From the NCBI GenBank assembly GCA_024867545.1, contig JANFNE010000007.1:1054001-1118000 (forward strand): 64,000 nt of DNA, written 5' to 3'. The translations under genes were made by a program, and so were the position numbers. Positions within the stretch are counted from its first letter, which is position 1. Each line of letters starts with the position of its first letter. The notes under the pieces are model-generated. The model was not told the DNA's origin, ran no database searches, and saw only the letters and a list, made by a program, of their open reading frames with translations. The stretch comes from Phytopythium helicoides. Taxonomy: Eukaryota; Oomycota; Peronosporomycetes; Pythiales; Pythiaceae. Below are positions 53,200-64,000 of this stretch, one piece after another.

Positions 53200-55620
53200 A
53201 TGGCGTCGACCCGCTCGGCGCGCGCGCTCTTCTCGAGACGTAGCATGGAGTCAAACGGCAGCAGTGGCGGCGACAGCAACGACCCGAAGCTCTCAAAGAA
53301 GACGAAGCTGAAGGACGCCATGAACGACAGCAGGGTCATTGATGACTGTGAGGAAGCTGTCGCGCGCCGAATGGAGCGCCTGGCGCGCATGGGGCTGCTG
53401 CCGTCGGAGCCGACGGACACGCGCTCGGCTGCAAGCTCTCGCTCGAACTCCTTTGATCGGGCTTTCACAACTTCAACTCGACGTCGAGGAGTCGATACGT
53501 ACGGGCAAGATGCTGTTCACGACAGGCGTGATCGCGACAGGGAGAGAGCTGCCCTCATCGTCTCGAAGCTCGAGAGTTTGGCGAAGAGTGGCGACGCAGA
53601 GGCTGTGACCAAACTGCTTCGCTGTCTGAGTAGCTCCGAGTACGCTCTGATCAACTCTTGTGGGGGCGATGGTATGCCACCGTTAATGATCGCGGCTAGT
53701 CTTGGTCATCTGCAAGTGGTGCGAGCCCTCCTAACTGGTCGACACCGCTCTAAAGTGAACTTGGACGCTAAGAGCTCTCATGATGGGCGTACAGCACTGC
53801 ACGCATCCGTCGAGCATGGCCACTATGATATCGTCAAGTTCCTGCTTCTCCAAGGCGCGCGACCAAATCAACAAGATGATGACCAGCGAACGCCTGCAGC
53901 ATATGCTAAACGTATGGGCGACAGTGCTATGACGGCGCTTGTGAAGGTCGGGGATGTCCGACGGAAGCTGCTCGACGCCACCCAACGCGGAGAAGAGTCT
54001 CGTGTGTCTGATTTGCTCGGCGTTGGTCGCCAAGTTACGTCGGAGGGTGCCCAACCCCGCAGTGCTAACTCTAGTCGTGAGTTCGCCCGCCGTAACTCAT
54101 TCGTGATGTCATCGGCGATGCGATTCGCGACCAATCTCTGGCAAGATGCAATGGACAACTCGCTACTGTTGGCAGCTAAGTGTGGACAACTCGGATGTAT
54201 CTCTTTTCTCATCAGTTCCGGAGCCGATATTGACACCACGGCTCCATCTAGTGGTCGCTCAGCGCTGCACTTGGCTGTTATGGGGGACCACTTGGAGGCT
54301 GTTCAGTATCTGCTAGAACAGGAGGCAGATACTACAATTGTCGACAATGAAGGTCGCTCAGTGCAGGATGAAGCTCGGAAGAGCTCTAACCGCTCCATGC
54401 TTCGGCTTCTGAATGGGCCAGGAAGAAACCCAAGCTCTCGAGGTCTCGAAGATCGCCACCCACTCAATAGACGGGGCAGCAGTGTGTCGTGGGCCCCTGA
54501 AGTCTTGACACGAGATGGAGAAACTGACATGAGCGACTACAGCTCTCCAATTTCCGGAAGTGCTACTATCATGACCCCGCCGTCAACTTTGACAGCTACA
54601 GACCATTCCAGCTCAACAGCAAGCTCCACCATGAGCTCCTCACCTCCGAAAGCGAAGAGGATTCCTTCCAACCTGTGGGATGACCCACTCATTCTGACAT
54701 CAAGAATTCCTCTCGACAAGCTCGAGATCGGCGACGCCATGAGCCGCGGTGCCTTCGGAGACGTCTATCGAGGATGGTACCGCAGTGAAGCCGTCGCCAT
54801 CAAGAGGCTCCATCCATCTATCAACCGCGACATGACCCACATCGAAGCCTTCCTGACTGAGATCAAGCTCATGGCGAGCTTGAACCACCCAAACATCGTC
54901 CGGTTTGTCGGTGTGGCGTGGGATGCTTTGTCTGAGATGAGTGCGGTGTCCGAGTTGATGCCTGGGGGAGACCTTGGTACAATGTTGCAAGATCTGCGAG
55001 CCGAAGGCGCACCACGTGGATTCCGACAGCACCCGATCAAACTCAAGTTGGCAGCTGAAGTTGCGCACGCACTCACCTATCTGCACTCAATGATGCCGGC
55101 AATCTTGCATCGAGACCTGAAGTCACGCAACATTCTGCTTACAGCTGACCGGCGTAGCGCAAAGCTGACGGACTTTGGCACTTCGCGCGAGACGGCTGAG
55201 ATGACGCTGACGGCGGGCATCGGGACGTCCTTGTGGATGGCTCCAGAGGTTATCATGGGCGAGCGGTACGGGCCGAAGGCGGATGTGTTTTCTCTCGGCG
55301 TGGTATTATCCGAGTTGGCAACGCATGAATTGCCGTATGCGCACGAGATGGGGCCTGAAAGTGGTCGCCCGCTATCAATCGCTGCTGTGCTGCACAAAGT
55401 TACGTCTGGGACACTGGATCTAGATTTCGCCGAGGTAGATGACGAGAATGTGGTAAAGAGGGCAGATGGCGATACGCTATCGGCGTCAGCCGCTCGTGAG
55501 GTTACATCGTTGGCTCGGTCTTGCGTTCGACTGGACGCCGCTGAACGTCCGACGGCTGCTCATGTTGCATATGTCCTTCGGAAGCTTCTGCCGCCGCGAT
55601 CGCTGGAAGATGAACCGTGA
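53200..55620 (+). CDS. Ankyrin-repeat TKL protein kinase
   Basis: 806 residues, intronless. N-terminal basic, Ser-rich region; about six ankyrin repeats between residues 135 and 405 in two blocks (GMPPLMIAASLGHLQVVRALL, GRTALHASVEHGHYDIVKFLL; later GRSALHLAVMGDHLEAVQYLL); a Ser/Thr-rich linker; then a complete kinase domain from about residue 505: GAFGDVYRGWY loop, VAIKRLH, LHRDLKSRNILL, LTDFGTSRE, WMAPEV, VFSLGVVLSELA. All catalytic residues are present, so it is active, with Ser/Thr specificity expected for TKL. No transmembrane segment, hence cytosolic. Ankyrin-TKL fusions are common in oomycetes. Confidence 0.92.
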   Translation: MASTRSARALFSRRSMESNGSSGGDSNDPKLSKKTKLKDAMNDSRVIDDCEEAVARRMERLARMGLLPSEPTDTRSAASSRSNSFDRAFTTSTRRRGVDTYGQDAVHDRRDRDRERAALIVSKLESLAKSGDAEAVTKLLRCLSSSEYALINSCGGDGMPPLMIAASLGHLQVVRALLTGRHRSKVNLDAKSSHDGRTALHASVEHGHYDIVKFLLLQGARPNQQDDDQRTPAAYAKRMGDSAMTALVKVGDVRRKLLDATQRGEESRVSDLLGVGRQVTSEGAQPRSANSSREFARRNSFVMSSAMRFATNLWQDAMDNSLLLAAKCGQLGCISFLISSGADIDTTAPSSGRSALHLAVMGDHLEAVQYLLEQEADTTIVDNEGRSVQDEARKSSNRSMLRLLNGPGRNPSSRGLEDRHPLNRRGSSVSWAPEVLTRDGETDMSDYSSPISGSATIMTPPSTLTATDHSSSTASSTMSSSPPKAKRIPSNLWDDPLILTSRIPLDKLEIGDAMSRGAFGDVYRGWYRSEAVAIKRLHPSINRDMTHIEAFLTEIKLMASLNHPNIVRFVGVAWDALSEMSAVSELMPGGDLGTMLQDLRAEGAPRGFRQHPIKLKLAAEVAHALTYLHSMMPAILHRDLKSRNILLTADRRSAKLTDFGTSRETAEMTLTAGIGTSLWMAPEVIMGERYGPKADVFSLGVVLSELATHELPYAHEMGPESGRPLSIAAVLHKVTSGTLDLDFAEVDDENVVKRADGDTLSASAAREVTSLARSCVRLDAAERPTAAHVAYVLRKLLPPRSLEDEP

Positions 55621-55953
55621 TCGCCGCGAGCGCAGCAGTTTATTTGGATGAGCGAGTTTTGTAGTAATGAATGTGTTTGTGACTGATCTCACTGCTGCAG
55701 CACAATCAATGTAAGAACGTCAACTACTTGACGTTGGCAGGCTGTTGTCGTGGTGACGAGAGCGCGTCGCATCTCCGTTGAAGTGTGGCATCCACGCAAC
55801 TTTGTTGACCGGTTGACTTTGCCTCGTACGTACGAGGAGAGATGACGGGTTACCGCTGGAGACGTACTCGTCATCACCCTCGTTGCAATCGTCCGCTTCA
55901 CCGCTCACTTCAGCTTTCGACCTGGTGCAAAAAGCGGAGATCCCAGCGTAGCC
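55621..55953. other. Intergenic, upstream of MFS carrier
   Basis: 333 bp between kinase stop and MFS start; no gene recognised. Confidence 0.45.
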
Positions 55954-57294
55954 ATGGGGTTCCGGCCAATGTTCCTTTTCGATGCTGGCGAAGTCAAGGA
56001 GCTCATCCCGCTCAAGATGCTCTACGCGGTCCACAACTACTGCTACTCGCTAGTCGCCTACCTGCCGGTGCGGTGCCATCATAGCTGATCACTCACATGG
56101 CTTCACTAACCGCTCTTGTTGCAGATCTTCTTCGAGGAATCCGATTTTTCCAAGAGCGAGATCGGCATCCTGCTCGCCATACCGTGCATTTGCACGATCG
56201 TTGGACCGCCGACCTACGGCGCGATCGCCGACGCTCTCCACCGCCACAAGCAGGTCCACATGCTGTGTCACGTCTTGGCGGCGCTCTTCATCTTCTCGCT
56301 TCAGTTTGTCAAGTCCTTTCCGCTCATGTGTGTCATGGTCTTCGCGGCCTACTTCCACATGGTGCCAACGTTGTCACTGCTCGATGTAGCGGCCATGAAG
56401 CTTACCGAGAAGCACGGCGGGGACTTTGGCAAGCAGAGACTCTACGGAGCGTTCGGCTACGGCGTAGGTGGCTACGTGTCGGGCACGCTAGCATCTGCGA
56501 TCGGTATCAAGTGGTGCTTCACCATGATGCTCGGCGTCTCTTGCATCTCGCTGTTTCTGCTGGTCGTGTACATCCCAGCCGGGTATGGAGACGAAGAGGA
56601 TCGGCCTCAAAAGAAGAACCTCCTTCGTACCAGCGTGATGCTCGTCTTGAGTCGAGCAGACGTGATGGTTCTCTTCGTCATTGCGCTTGTGACTGGCGTG
56701 AGCGGCGGATTCGTCGACAGCTACCTGTTCCTGAACGTGTACGACCTGTCCGATGATGGAGCGACCATCGTGAGCGTATTCGTTGCGGTCGAGACGCTGT
56801 CCGAGATCCCGATCTTCTACTTGGCTAATCCCATGATCGAGCGCTTCGGCACGACTGCGTGCATCACCATCAGTGTTGTGGCGTATTTTGTGCGGGACAT
56901 TGCGTACGCCTACATGCAGCAGCCATGGTACTACGTGCCTCTCGAGACTCTCCATGGGATCACCTTTGGTTTGCTGCTGTCAGCGCTTACCATCTACATC
57001 TACGGGGCGTCTCCCAAGCACATGTCAGGCACGATGATTGGACTGCTCTCGGCATTTCAGCGAGGCATTGGTGCCGGTGCTGCCTCACTGGTTGGCGGTC
57101 ACATCTACGACGAGTACGGTGTGCGGACCATGTGGAAAGTTGGTGCTTACGGTTTGTTCCCGGCGACGATGGTGTTTGTCATGTTATTCGCGTGGCTTGC
57201 GAGGGGTAGGCAAGCAGAGACTGACCTGGAGCAGCAACTTGTTGAATCAGTCTCGATACAGAGTGAGATTGCCAAGAGCCCTGCCGTGCAATAG
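55954..57294 (+). CDS. Major facilitator superfamily carrier (MFS_1-like / MFSD6 type)
   Basis: Exons 55954-56067 and 56125-57294 (57-nt intron, in phase) give 427 residues and about 12 membrane helices. The short loop motif CTIVGPPTYGAIADALHRHK between helices 2 and 3 is the LacY-like RxxxD/G signature of the MFS_1-like group, and the C-terminal half repeats it (GTMIGLLSAFQRGIGAGAASLVGGHIYDEYG). Relatives include LacY/NupG sugar or nucleoside carriers and animal MFSD6. Substrate unknown. Convergent with seipin (194 bp between stops). Confidence 0.85.
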
Positions 57295-57488
57295 CTTTTC
57301 ATGGGCAACGATGAACTGCCGTAATGCGAAAAGCAGTCATTCAGAGCCCAAATTCACACATTGACTAGATTGGGGATCCTGTGCACCAAACCCACTTCAA
57401 AGTAGCGGCTCATACTGCTGGATTTTCATCAACTCAAAACTCAAAATCGCTACCCACTCTCCAGCAAACCTGCATCCAAAACTCGCGG

Positions 57489-58685
57489 TCACTCGCCATC
57501 GTCCACGAAATGTGTCGCGCGATAGCGCAGCTCCATCTCGGGCTCCTGCTTGATATCCAGGAGCTCGCCCGCCTCTGCCTTGTCAATGATGGTCGATGGA
57601 TCGACCGGCTCTTGTTTCGGACTCCGCTCCACGTGGACCGGCGGGATCCCTCCGCTGCGGTGTTGCTCGAACTGCTTGCCCTTGTCGACCACTGTCTTTG
57701 GCGTATCAGCGGCGTCGGCCGACAGCGGCTCCATCGTGTAGAACACGTAGAGGATGGCAAGCGCGAGCGCCTCGACGAACACAATGTTGACGATCACGAG
57801 GATGGCCGTGGGAACTGACCAGTGGTACATGAGGTAGCGGAAGCCCGTGAGCTGCGCGATAATCGTGAGCTTGGCTGAGTACACCTGCACCTCGGGGTTG
57901 TTGAGGCGCACCACGACCTCTGACAGCGGGTACTGCTTGCTCTCTGTGTATCCGTTAATGGCCAGCACCGTGACGGTTTGCGTGGGGTCCGTGAATCCGA
58001 GCGCGTACGGCACGGCCCAGAATGCCACGCGCATCCAGCGCACGAGTGCGTGCGAGTCCCTCACGATGGCAGAGCGCGAGCTCGTCGCCAGCATCTGGTG
58101 GTCGCTCGACTGCAGCGTGGTGGAGACCATGAACATGCCGACGTCCATGTTGACGGGCGACTCGGGCATGTTGAGCTCGACGATGACATCGTACTTGACT
58201 CCAGGCAGCAGCACGGTGGGCACCGTGGGCGGTGCCTCAGCCAGCTTGGAGGCCGTCCACTGGTGGTCAGGCGTGTGCAGGTCCATCACTGCGGTGGGCA
58301 GCGTTACGTCCGCGAGTCCGGCGCGCGAGAGCGACGCGTGGCTGCCGTAGTCCAGGAACACGGGCTGCTCGTGGAAGCGCGAGGGGATCACCAGGTAGTA
58401 GAAGAGCGCATAGAGCACCGCGGCGGACGCGAACAGCGCCGTCGCCACCACCGCCACCTGCAAAGCAGCCCACAGGCGTCAGTTCGCGGCGAGCGAGACC
58501 GCAAAATGACCAGGGAGACGCGCCTGAGCTGCGCGGAAGCCCCAGAGCAGCAGCAGCCGAGCATACACCGAGGCCGTGGCCGACAGCTCCGCGCGCAGTT
58601 CACGCTGCTTGCGCTCGTCGCGCAGCAGCTCGGCGGCGGCCGGCGGCAGCAGCGAGAGCGCCAAGTGCCACGGCACCCACGACAT
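57489..58685 (-). CDS. BSCL2: Seipin, lipid-droplet biogenesis protein
   Basis: ER protein that forms rings at ER-lipid droplet contacts. First exon from ATG 58685 (MSWVPWHLALSLLPP); second exon 58457-57489. The donor is unclear: a GC-AG intron after FRAAQ or a GT donor (GTCTCG) 24 nt later both keep frame into VAVVATALFASAAVLYALFYYL, the first transmembrane helix. The lumenal seipin fold follows (YDVIVELNMPESPVN, VGMFMV, SHALVRWMRVAFWAVPYALGF, VRLNNPEVQVYSAKLTIIAQL), then the second helix (WSVPTAILVIVNIVFVEALALAIL) and an acidic cytoplasmic tail. About 380 residues, normal size. Confidence 0.9.
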
Positions 58686-58860
58686 GGCAGTTGGAGGCGA
58701 TGGGAGGAAGGTCGGAAAATGAGCTGGTAGTCAAATTGGAGGCGGGCTGACTACCTGCACGTTTTTCTCCATCACTTGGGAGGGAAGAATGAGGCGAAAA
58801 CGTTTCTCGGACCACCCTCAGCAACGGTCTCACTTTTGGTTTCGCCAACGAGACGAAACC

Positions 58861-60928
58861 ATGGAGGAGAAGCCTCCAACGCAGGCGATCGCGAGTGCTA
58901 CAAGTCAGCCCCAGCCACTAACTGACGAAGTGTCCAGAGCCGTGCATAACATCCTCAGACCGATGCTCGGGTTTCCGAAGTCTCCGATCATATACCCCTC
59001 GACACTGACGACGACACCCTACTTCGACTAAAGGATGTGGAGAACGCTTAAGCTGCTGACGCTGCTCAAGACACTTGTTCAAACTGCATATAAGCCAAAT
59101 GACCTCACTGAAAACTTTTCTATCGCCAAATCTACTACGGTAATCGCATGGAAAGAACAATCTCTCTTCCAGTCTTCGCCTAAGAGAATCACAAGTGGCG
59201 ATCGTGGCAGCGAGAAAGATCAGATGCCTTTAGTGTCCGGATTTGAAGCACAGTATCCATCGGGAGTCCTTCGAGAAACACTTGATACGGTGCTGCAAGA
59301 AGTATTCAGCCGCACCAGAAGTGTACACCGCTCCGTATGTGACGATCGTGCAGAGCTCGGGGCTCGTCAAGAGTCGTCTTCTCTATGAGGTCGCGAAGGC
59401 GGTTTCGAAGACACCGAACACTCGGATGCGGTTGCTCTACGTGAGTGCTCGGGATGTCGTATCGTCGACAGGGTATCCTATTGCGACGCCAGAGATTTTC
59501 AGGTTCCTTTTCGGCGGTAGGACGGTGACGACAATTGCGAACTAGATATGTTCAGTGTTCGACTTCTCGGTCAAACACTGAGGTATGGTGCAAGATATTT
59601 GGCTGAGCCTCTTTACCGCAAACAAACACATCGATGAGGAAGTGCGCGCCAGCTTGTCAAGTGGACAAGAGCCGTCAGCGGTCAACGGCGAAGCCGCCGA
59701 CAACCTCGCCTCCGATGAAGAATCACAAGATGAAGAAATCTGGCAATGTACCAAATGTTTCTCTTGCTGGTGGTGGATGTGACGATTAACCAAGGTGAAT
59801 GCAGGGAGTTCTGTCTTGATGGAGGTGGCAAACGCTTTTCCGGACAGTGTTGCTCTGTCTTGGATTTCTTGTCGGTGCTGGACGGGAGATTTGATGGTTC
59901 TTCTCAGTTATGCGACCCTGTTCGGTATACCAAGAAGCAGCATGCTGTCGACAAAGCGAGCAACATCCAGACAGTTGTTGGAATGAATTTGAAGAGGAGC
60001 ACGACAAATCTGACGAAGCAAGACATTTCGATCGCGGAACGACTTGCATTCGATTCTTGGCAGAAAGGTTGGTCGGAATGGGAAATGGGATTCAGCCACT
60101 TTGTCGAGCTGACACAAATGCCGACTGAAGCCACACTGTGGTGTATGTTGGGACGTCGCGCTGCAGGTGTGTTACCCCGCGGCCACAAGGAAGCTGATCT
60201 GATCATTCCGATGTACTACCGCAGTGTCGAGAAAGTATCATGCATGCTGATTCAGGTGAAGAACGAAGATGGCGCGAACAGGTATTTTCCAAGCTATGGA
60301 TTTGGTGGTGAGCCGAAGTAGAGCAATGATGCGGATGAGTTTGCGAGTTTATCATTAAGGGAGGCGATTCAGGTCCACATGGATCAAAACTCCCTCGAGA
60401 CTCGACGGTGATGGCATATCTCATCAAAGATGGAGAAGAAGGCAGCCGTGTCATGCAGCAGTCGTATGTGTTGTGTCTCCGCGGCATGTGCAGTAACGAG
60501 AGCAACGGTGCTGTCCCGTCGAGCCGCTGCCATTTGTTTGGGCAATGAAGCTTGTCAAGAGCTCCGAGAGCTTGCCATGTCAGCGTGGAGGGACCCGATG
60601 ACGGTTGTTGAGTCGAGTCTGGTGTACGAAAGTTGGCGATTGTTTGGTCAATGTCATGCCTGGCGAAGCACACGTTTGGGCTATTTTCATTTCGAGATGA
60701 GGAACCACAACACAGCGACACTGATGCAATGCAGTAGCATTGAACAGGCTTGCCGTGGCAATGGAGAGGAACAACGAGTCCTCCTCAACTGCGTACAGTA
60801 CCTGTCCTGCCGAGTTGAACTTCAGTCTCGACGAACAGGTTACAGTCTCCGTCCCGTCTCTGCTCCCCTATCAAATTCCGCAGGCTCAAGCCATGGTCTA
60901 TAGCATACGTTTCCCAAGTGTTCGCTAA
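58861..60928 (+). pseudogene. Decayed P-loop NTPase with restriction-nuclease-like domain
   Basis: Pieces of one protein lie in different frames with stops between them: an N-terminal piece from ATG 58861; 59243-59545 with APYVTIVQSSGLVKSRLLYE (a Walker A block where GxGKS reads LVKS), RLLYVSARDVVSSTGYP; an acidic linker at 59585-59780; and 59746-60321 with AERLAFDSWQKGWSEWEMGF, HKEADLIIPMYY and MLIQVKN, the last a PD-(D/E)XK-type QxK strand. Further remains reach about 60920. I recall this architecture from multicopy fungal/oomycete families related to Crinkler-type NTPase-nuclease proteins; assignment is by pattern. The copy is dead: at least four frame changes and several in-frame stops. 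Confidence 0.6.
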
Positions 60929-61104
60929 AATATATCACATCTCACACCGAGGCGCTCTTGCTCTATCCTCCGTGCATCAATTCCCGCAGGTCCCGCGCCG
61001 CACCTTCCCGCCGGGCGTAACACACTCATGACGCCGGTCGGCGCTGCGATCGCGTCACTTCCCGACTCGCCGCGACGCCGCCAAGCCCCTCGCCGTCCTT
61101 AAAG

Positions 61105-62157
61105 ATGCTGCGCGGCCTGGTGCGCGGCTACCGGCGCGCGGTGGCGCAGCTGGTGGCGCCTGGCGCCTGCCCCATCTGCCTGGAGCCCGTGCCGGTGCTG
61201 GGGCTCAAGGACGCGGCCGGGGAGGACGAGGCGTTCGCAAAGTTGCGCTGCCGGCACAAGTTCTGCGCCGCGTGCGTGCGGCGGTACGTGGCGGTGAAGC
61301 TGCAGGCGCGCGAGGTGGACGAAGGTGCGTGGCTGGTGATGGAGGAGGAGCTGGAAGAGCAGGAGCTGACGCGCGGCGCAGACCAGCTCGTGTGTCCCGT
61401 GGTCGAGTGCCGCGCGGCCATCCAGGACCGAGACCTGCTCATGCTCGCGGGGCCGGACGCGGTCAAGCACAAAGATGCAGTGCTCAAGCGCAAGCGGGTG
61501 CGTGGGAAGGCTCGAGGAGGCGGCTGGAAGGAGGGGCTGACGGAGGGACCGAGGACTGCAGGACGAGAAGAACCCCAGCGCGAGGTGGTGCCCCAAGCCA
61601 GGATGCGGAGAACTCATCATCTGCGAGTCCATGGACGACTTCACGTGCCCCAAGTGCAGCACCAAGGGCTGCTTCCGATGCAGAGGGTTCGCGCACCGCT
61701 TCTGGCGGTGCAGCGGCGAGCAGGACAGCTCGTACCTCGCGTGGGAAAAGTCGGTCGGCAACGAGCGAGCCGTACGCGCGTGCCCCAAGTGCAACATGCG
61801 CATCTGGAAGAACGAGGGTTGCAACCATATGACCTGCACGCACTGCCGCCATGAGTACTGCTGGGTCTGCGGCGCGCTCTGGGATCCCAGGTGCGTCCTG
61901 AATTCTCGCTTTCGTGCTCATCAACATTTGGCGTGACGTTTTGCATCGTGTTTTCCAGCCATTACGCGTGCTATGAGCTGCCATTCCTGTCAAGCTCCTC
62001 GGCGTGGGCTCGCCGCCTGCAGCACGCAGTCGGATATTCGTTTATTGCCATTATCGTGACGATCATCGCTGTCTTTGGCTTCTACGTCTTCGTCGGCGTC
62101 TACGTGGCCGTGTGCGCCGTCATCCAGGCGTCACGCGCCATGCGCCGTATCCGGTGA
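61105..62157 (+). CDS. Membrane-anchored RBR (RING-IBR-RING) E3 ubiquitin ligase
   Basis: Exons 61105-61497, 61562-61890 and 61959-62157, all in phase, 306 residues. RING1 starts CPICLEPVPV and continues CRHKFCAACVRRY; the IBR reads WCPKPGCGELI...CPKCSTKGCFRCRGFAH; RING2 (Rcat) reads CPKCNMRIWKNEGCNHMTC with HEYCWVCG, keeping the catalytic Cys of GCNHMTC. RBR ligases pass ubiquitin through that Cys. The C-terminus has a hydrophobic helix pair (YSFIAIIVTIIAVFGFYVF, VGVYVAVCAVI), so it sits in a membrane like RNF144-type ligases. Initiation is from the first ATG after 60928. Confidence 0.92.
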
Positions 62158-62468
62158 TCAAGGATCGGCAACCTTAGATGCACATGAGTAACATATATTT
62201 ACAACACGCTCCATCGCCATGCAGTAGAGACGGAATCTTGTTTGCCAGAAAACTCACTTCCAAGCGAAAACGCAACCCATCTCTCATGGCAAAATTGAGG
62301 CCACCTGTTCTTTGGCCGAAATGAACCTTTTCCCGCTGGTCGATTTTCCGGTGGCCGACCACTTCCCAGCGCGGTTCATTTGCAAATCTTTGCGAGGCGT
62401 ACTAATCACAAACCAAGTAGACAGCCTCTTGGCGCCGTACTTGCACGCATGTCCTTGCCTACATTTTT
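62158..62468. other. Intergenic between convergent RBR and JmjC genes
   Basis: 311 bp, nothing recognised; should hold both 3' UTRs. Confidence 0.5.
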
Positions 62469-64000
62469 TTACTTGGTCTTGTCGTACTTGCGGAAAATGT
62501 GGCCCGGCAGGATCCACTGGTCCCAGTCCTTTTCGTACTTGAGATAGTGCACGAGGCATGCGTTTGTGCGAATGACCTTGAGCACAATCGCAGGGTACAG
62601 TTCGCCTCGACTTCCCCAGCGCGCAAGCACCGTCTCGTGCACCTTTGGGGCGGTTTTCAGCTGCACCTTGCGTGAACCCTTGCCGGTGCGCTGAAAAAGT
62701 GAGCCGACAGGAAGAAACTCATCGTAAATTGACCCCCAATCCACGTAGTGAATTTGTACGAGCTCCTTGTTGTGCTCGACGCGAATCACTTCGGCACGGT
62801 TTCGCTTCTCAAACACTTGGACACCGATGATATCGCCCTTCTTCAGGTTCAGCGATTCCCAATGCGTGCTCGCCGCAGCCGCAGACATTTGACTCGCCTT
62901 CGCAGAAGCAACAAGCGCCGACGACGACGCAGAAGAAGAAGAAGAACTAGCCGGCGGCTTTTCCTCACTCGTTTTCTTTGCTGTCACCTTTTGTGAAGCC
63001 TCATCCGAATCTTCAGCTTCGAGCGCTGCAGCTGCCGCAGTAGCAGTCGCATCAAATGTAGAATTTGCCTTCAGGTTTTTGGCTGCGCGGTGGTCGATCC
63101 GAACAAGCAGATAATCAATGTCTTCGAGTAGCTTTGTCCAGTCCCACGTGTCTCCAGTAGGAACAGCCTCTTCAAGAGAGATAATCCGGCACGCGTGGCG
63201 CAGTGCTCGAAGCGAGTCTAGTTTCCGAAGTGTAGAAACCTTCCCATCCAGACTCTGACTATTGGCGTGGTAATTTTCTTCAAGTGTTGCCATTACATCG
63301 TGGGCGGCATTCCACAAAATCTCAGCGTGGTTGATCGAGGTCGCATCCTGCGCCATGAACGAAGCAATAAACCCCGGTAGGTTGACGCTGTCGACATGGA
63401 AGCGGTGGTACGACAGGCACGCCGTGGTGTTCTCGCATGCATGGAAAGTGCCCTCGGGCATGAACAAGATCTGACCCGGTTTGATTTCCACCTGCCATGC
63501 TGGAAGAAATGCCAGTAGCGGAGATTTGTCGAGGTCGACCTCGTGGAAGTTTACAGTCTCGTGAACTGAGTCTATCTTTGCTGCTGACCGGTGGAGCATG
63601 GTCACGCGCTTGGTGCCGACGATCGGGGCGATCGTGATGTCGAGACCACCTGGGTCTTGGTGCATCCGGCTGACCGTTGTCTTCTGGCCCATGAAAAGAT
63701 ATTGCAATGGATTGTCGCCGCGCACTGCATCGAGCCAGTAGAGAAGCAGATTGTCACCAACAACAGGTAGCTCGTCGCATTTGTAGCACAGCAGCTTCCC
63801 TGCCTTCGGAGACAGCGGGAATTGCCACTGGTGCATGTAGTAATCCGACTTGCCGTGCTCCCAGTAATTCTTGACATAATAGCTTAGCGGGAGGTACGAT
63901 TTGATCGGGTTGAACTCCTCGTAGTTCTTCTCGATGACAGGCACCTTGACGTCGTGAATTCCGCGCAGAAATGCGCCAGAATCCAGCGATCCGTCTGGTT
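62469..64000 (-). CDS. JmjC-domain protein with C-terminal Tudor/chromo-barrel, 5' end outside window
   Basis: At least 510 residues; the frame stays open to the right edge (the first visible ATG-like start at 63944 is a GTG, and the coding sense SGAFLRGIHDVKVP continues upstream), so the true start is outside. The cupin core has the iron ligands HQD in SRMHQDPGGLDI and the distal His in FMPEGTFHACENT, so hydroxylase/demethylase activity is possible. Near residue 345 from 63944 a Ser/Ala-rich linker gives way to two barrel-like modules (KKGDIIGVQVFEKRNRAEVI, VQIHYVDWGSIYDEFLP; VLARWGSRGELYPAIVLKVI, VHYLKYEKDWDQWI) resembling Tudor/MBT-type readers. Likely nuclear chromatin enzyme; substrate unknown. 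Confidence 0.85.
   Translation of the reverse strand, partial: PDGSLDSGAFLRGIHDVKVPVIEKNYEEFNPIKSYLPLSYYVKNYWEHGKSDYYMHQWQFPLSPKAGKLLCYKCDELPVVGDNLLLYWLDAVRGDNPLQYLFMGQKTTVSRMHQDPGGLDITIAPIVGTKRVTMLHRSAAKIDSVHETVNFHEVDLDKSPLLAFLPAWQVEIKPGQILFMPEGTFHACENTTACLSYHRFHVDSVNLPGFIASFMAQDATSINHAEILWNAAHDVMATLEENYHANSQSLDGKVSTLRKLDSLRALRHACRIISLEEAVPTGDTWDWTKLLEDIDYLLVRIDHRAAKNLKANSTFDATATAAAAALEAEDSDEASQKVTAKKTSEEKPPASSSSSSASSSALVASAKASQMSAAAASTHWESLNLKKGDIIGVQVFEKRNRAEVIRVEHNKELVQIHYVDWGSIYDEFLPVGSLFQRTGKGSRKVQLKTAPKVHETVLARWGSRGELYPAIVLKVIRTNACLVHYLKYEKDWDQWILPGHIFRKYDKTK

Overview
The window reads as nuclear DNA of an oomycete (water mould), most likely from the Pythium/Phytopythium/Phytophthora side. 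The reasons are dense, GC-rich, mostly 0-3-intron genes on both strands; short GT-AG introns (about 45-100 nt) whose donors are often GTGCGT; initiator-like CTCATT/CTCACT elements a short way upstream of start codons; ankyrin-TKL and receptor-type TKL kinases; a flagellar DM10 protein; and Integrator and SMN homologues, which most fungi lack. A complete THI4 gene implies thiazole synthesis. That would argue against Phytophthora, which I recall being described as thiamine auxotrophs (inference).

Layout. 1-9.5 kb: SNF2-type ATPase (runs off the left edge), a mitochondrial 2-oxoglutarate dehydrogenase E2 with two lipoyl domains, Integrator subunit 8, and THI4 preceded by a clear TPP riboswitch. 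9.8-13.9 kb: a truncated F-box/LRR relict, a three-DM10 axonemal protein and an inositol-phosphate kinase (ITPK1 type). 14.2-23.7 kb: two almost identical type-I membrane proteins with EGF-like repeats, transcribed outward from a 3.8 kb core that holds an F-box-like/LRR gene; the two genes form a 2.8 kb inverted repeat with a mosaic identity pattern. 24.2-33.2 kb: a 2,281-residue IQ/WW/C2 protein and a polytopic membrane protein. 33.4-37.2 kb: another F-box-like/LRR gene, a small-TIM (TIM8-like) gene, a methyltransferase, and an AT-rich patch next to a broken mitochondrial EF-G fragment. 37.3-47.9 kb: FHIP (FTS/Hook-interacting), a PPR-like protein, a coiled-coil protein, a nine-exon XPF-fold protein resembling the meiotic crossover factor SHOC1/ZIP2, and an SMN homologue without a Tudor domain. 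48.1-55.6 kb: a receptor pseudokinase, an SLC1-type symporter and an ankyrin-TKL kinase. 56-64 kb: an MFS carrier, seipin, a ruined P-loop NTPase/nuclease gene, a membrane RBR ubiquitin ligase, and a JmjC/Tudor-type protein that runs off the right edge.

How the genes relate. These are mostly unlinked housekeeping and signalling functions; there is no operon-like pathway. The links that stand out are regulatory (riboswitch plus uORFs on THI4), structural (the inverted receptor pair), and divergent gene pairs sharing short promoters (LRR/TIM8, FHIP/PPR, symporter/kinase). Several conserved genes are interrupted by single-base frame changes, nearly all of +1 type. This looks more like assembly insertions than biology, so I describe those genes as intact genes with a frame break. 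Intron borders are read by eye and may be off by a few bases.
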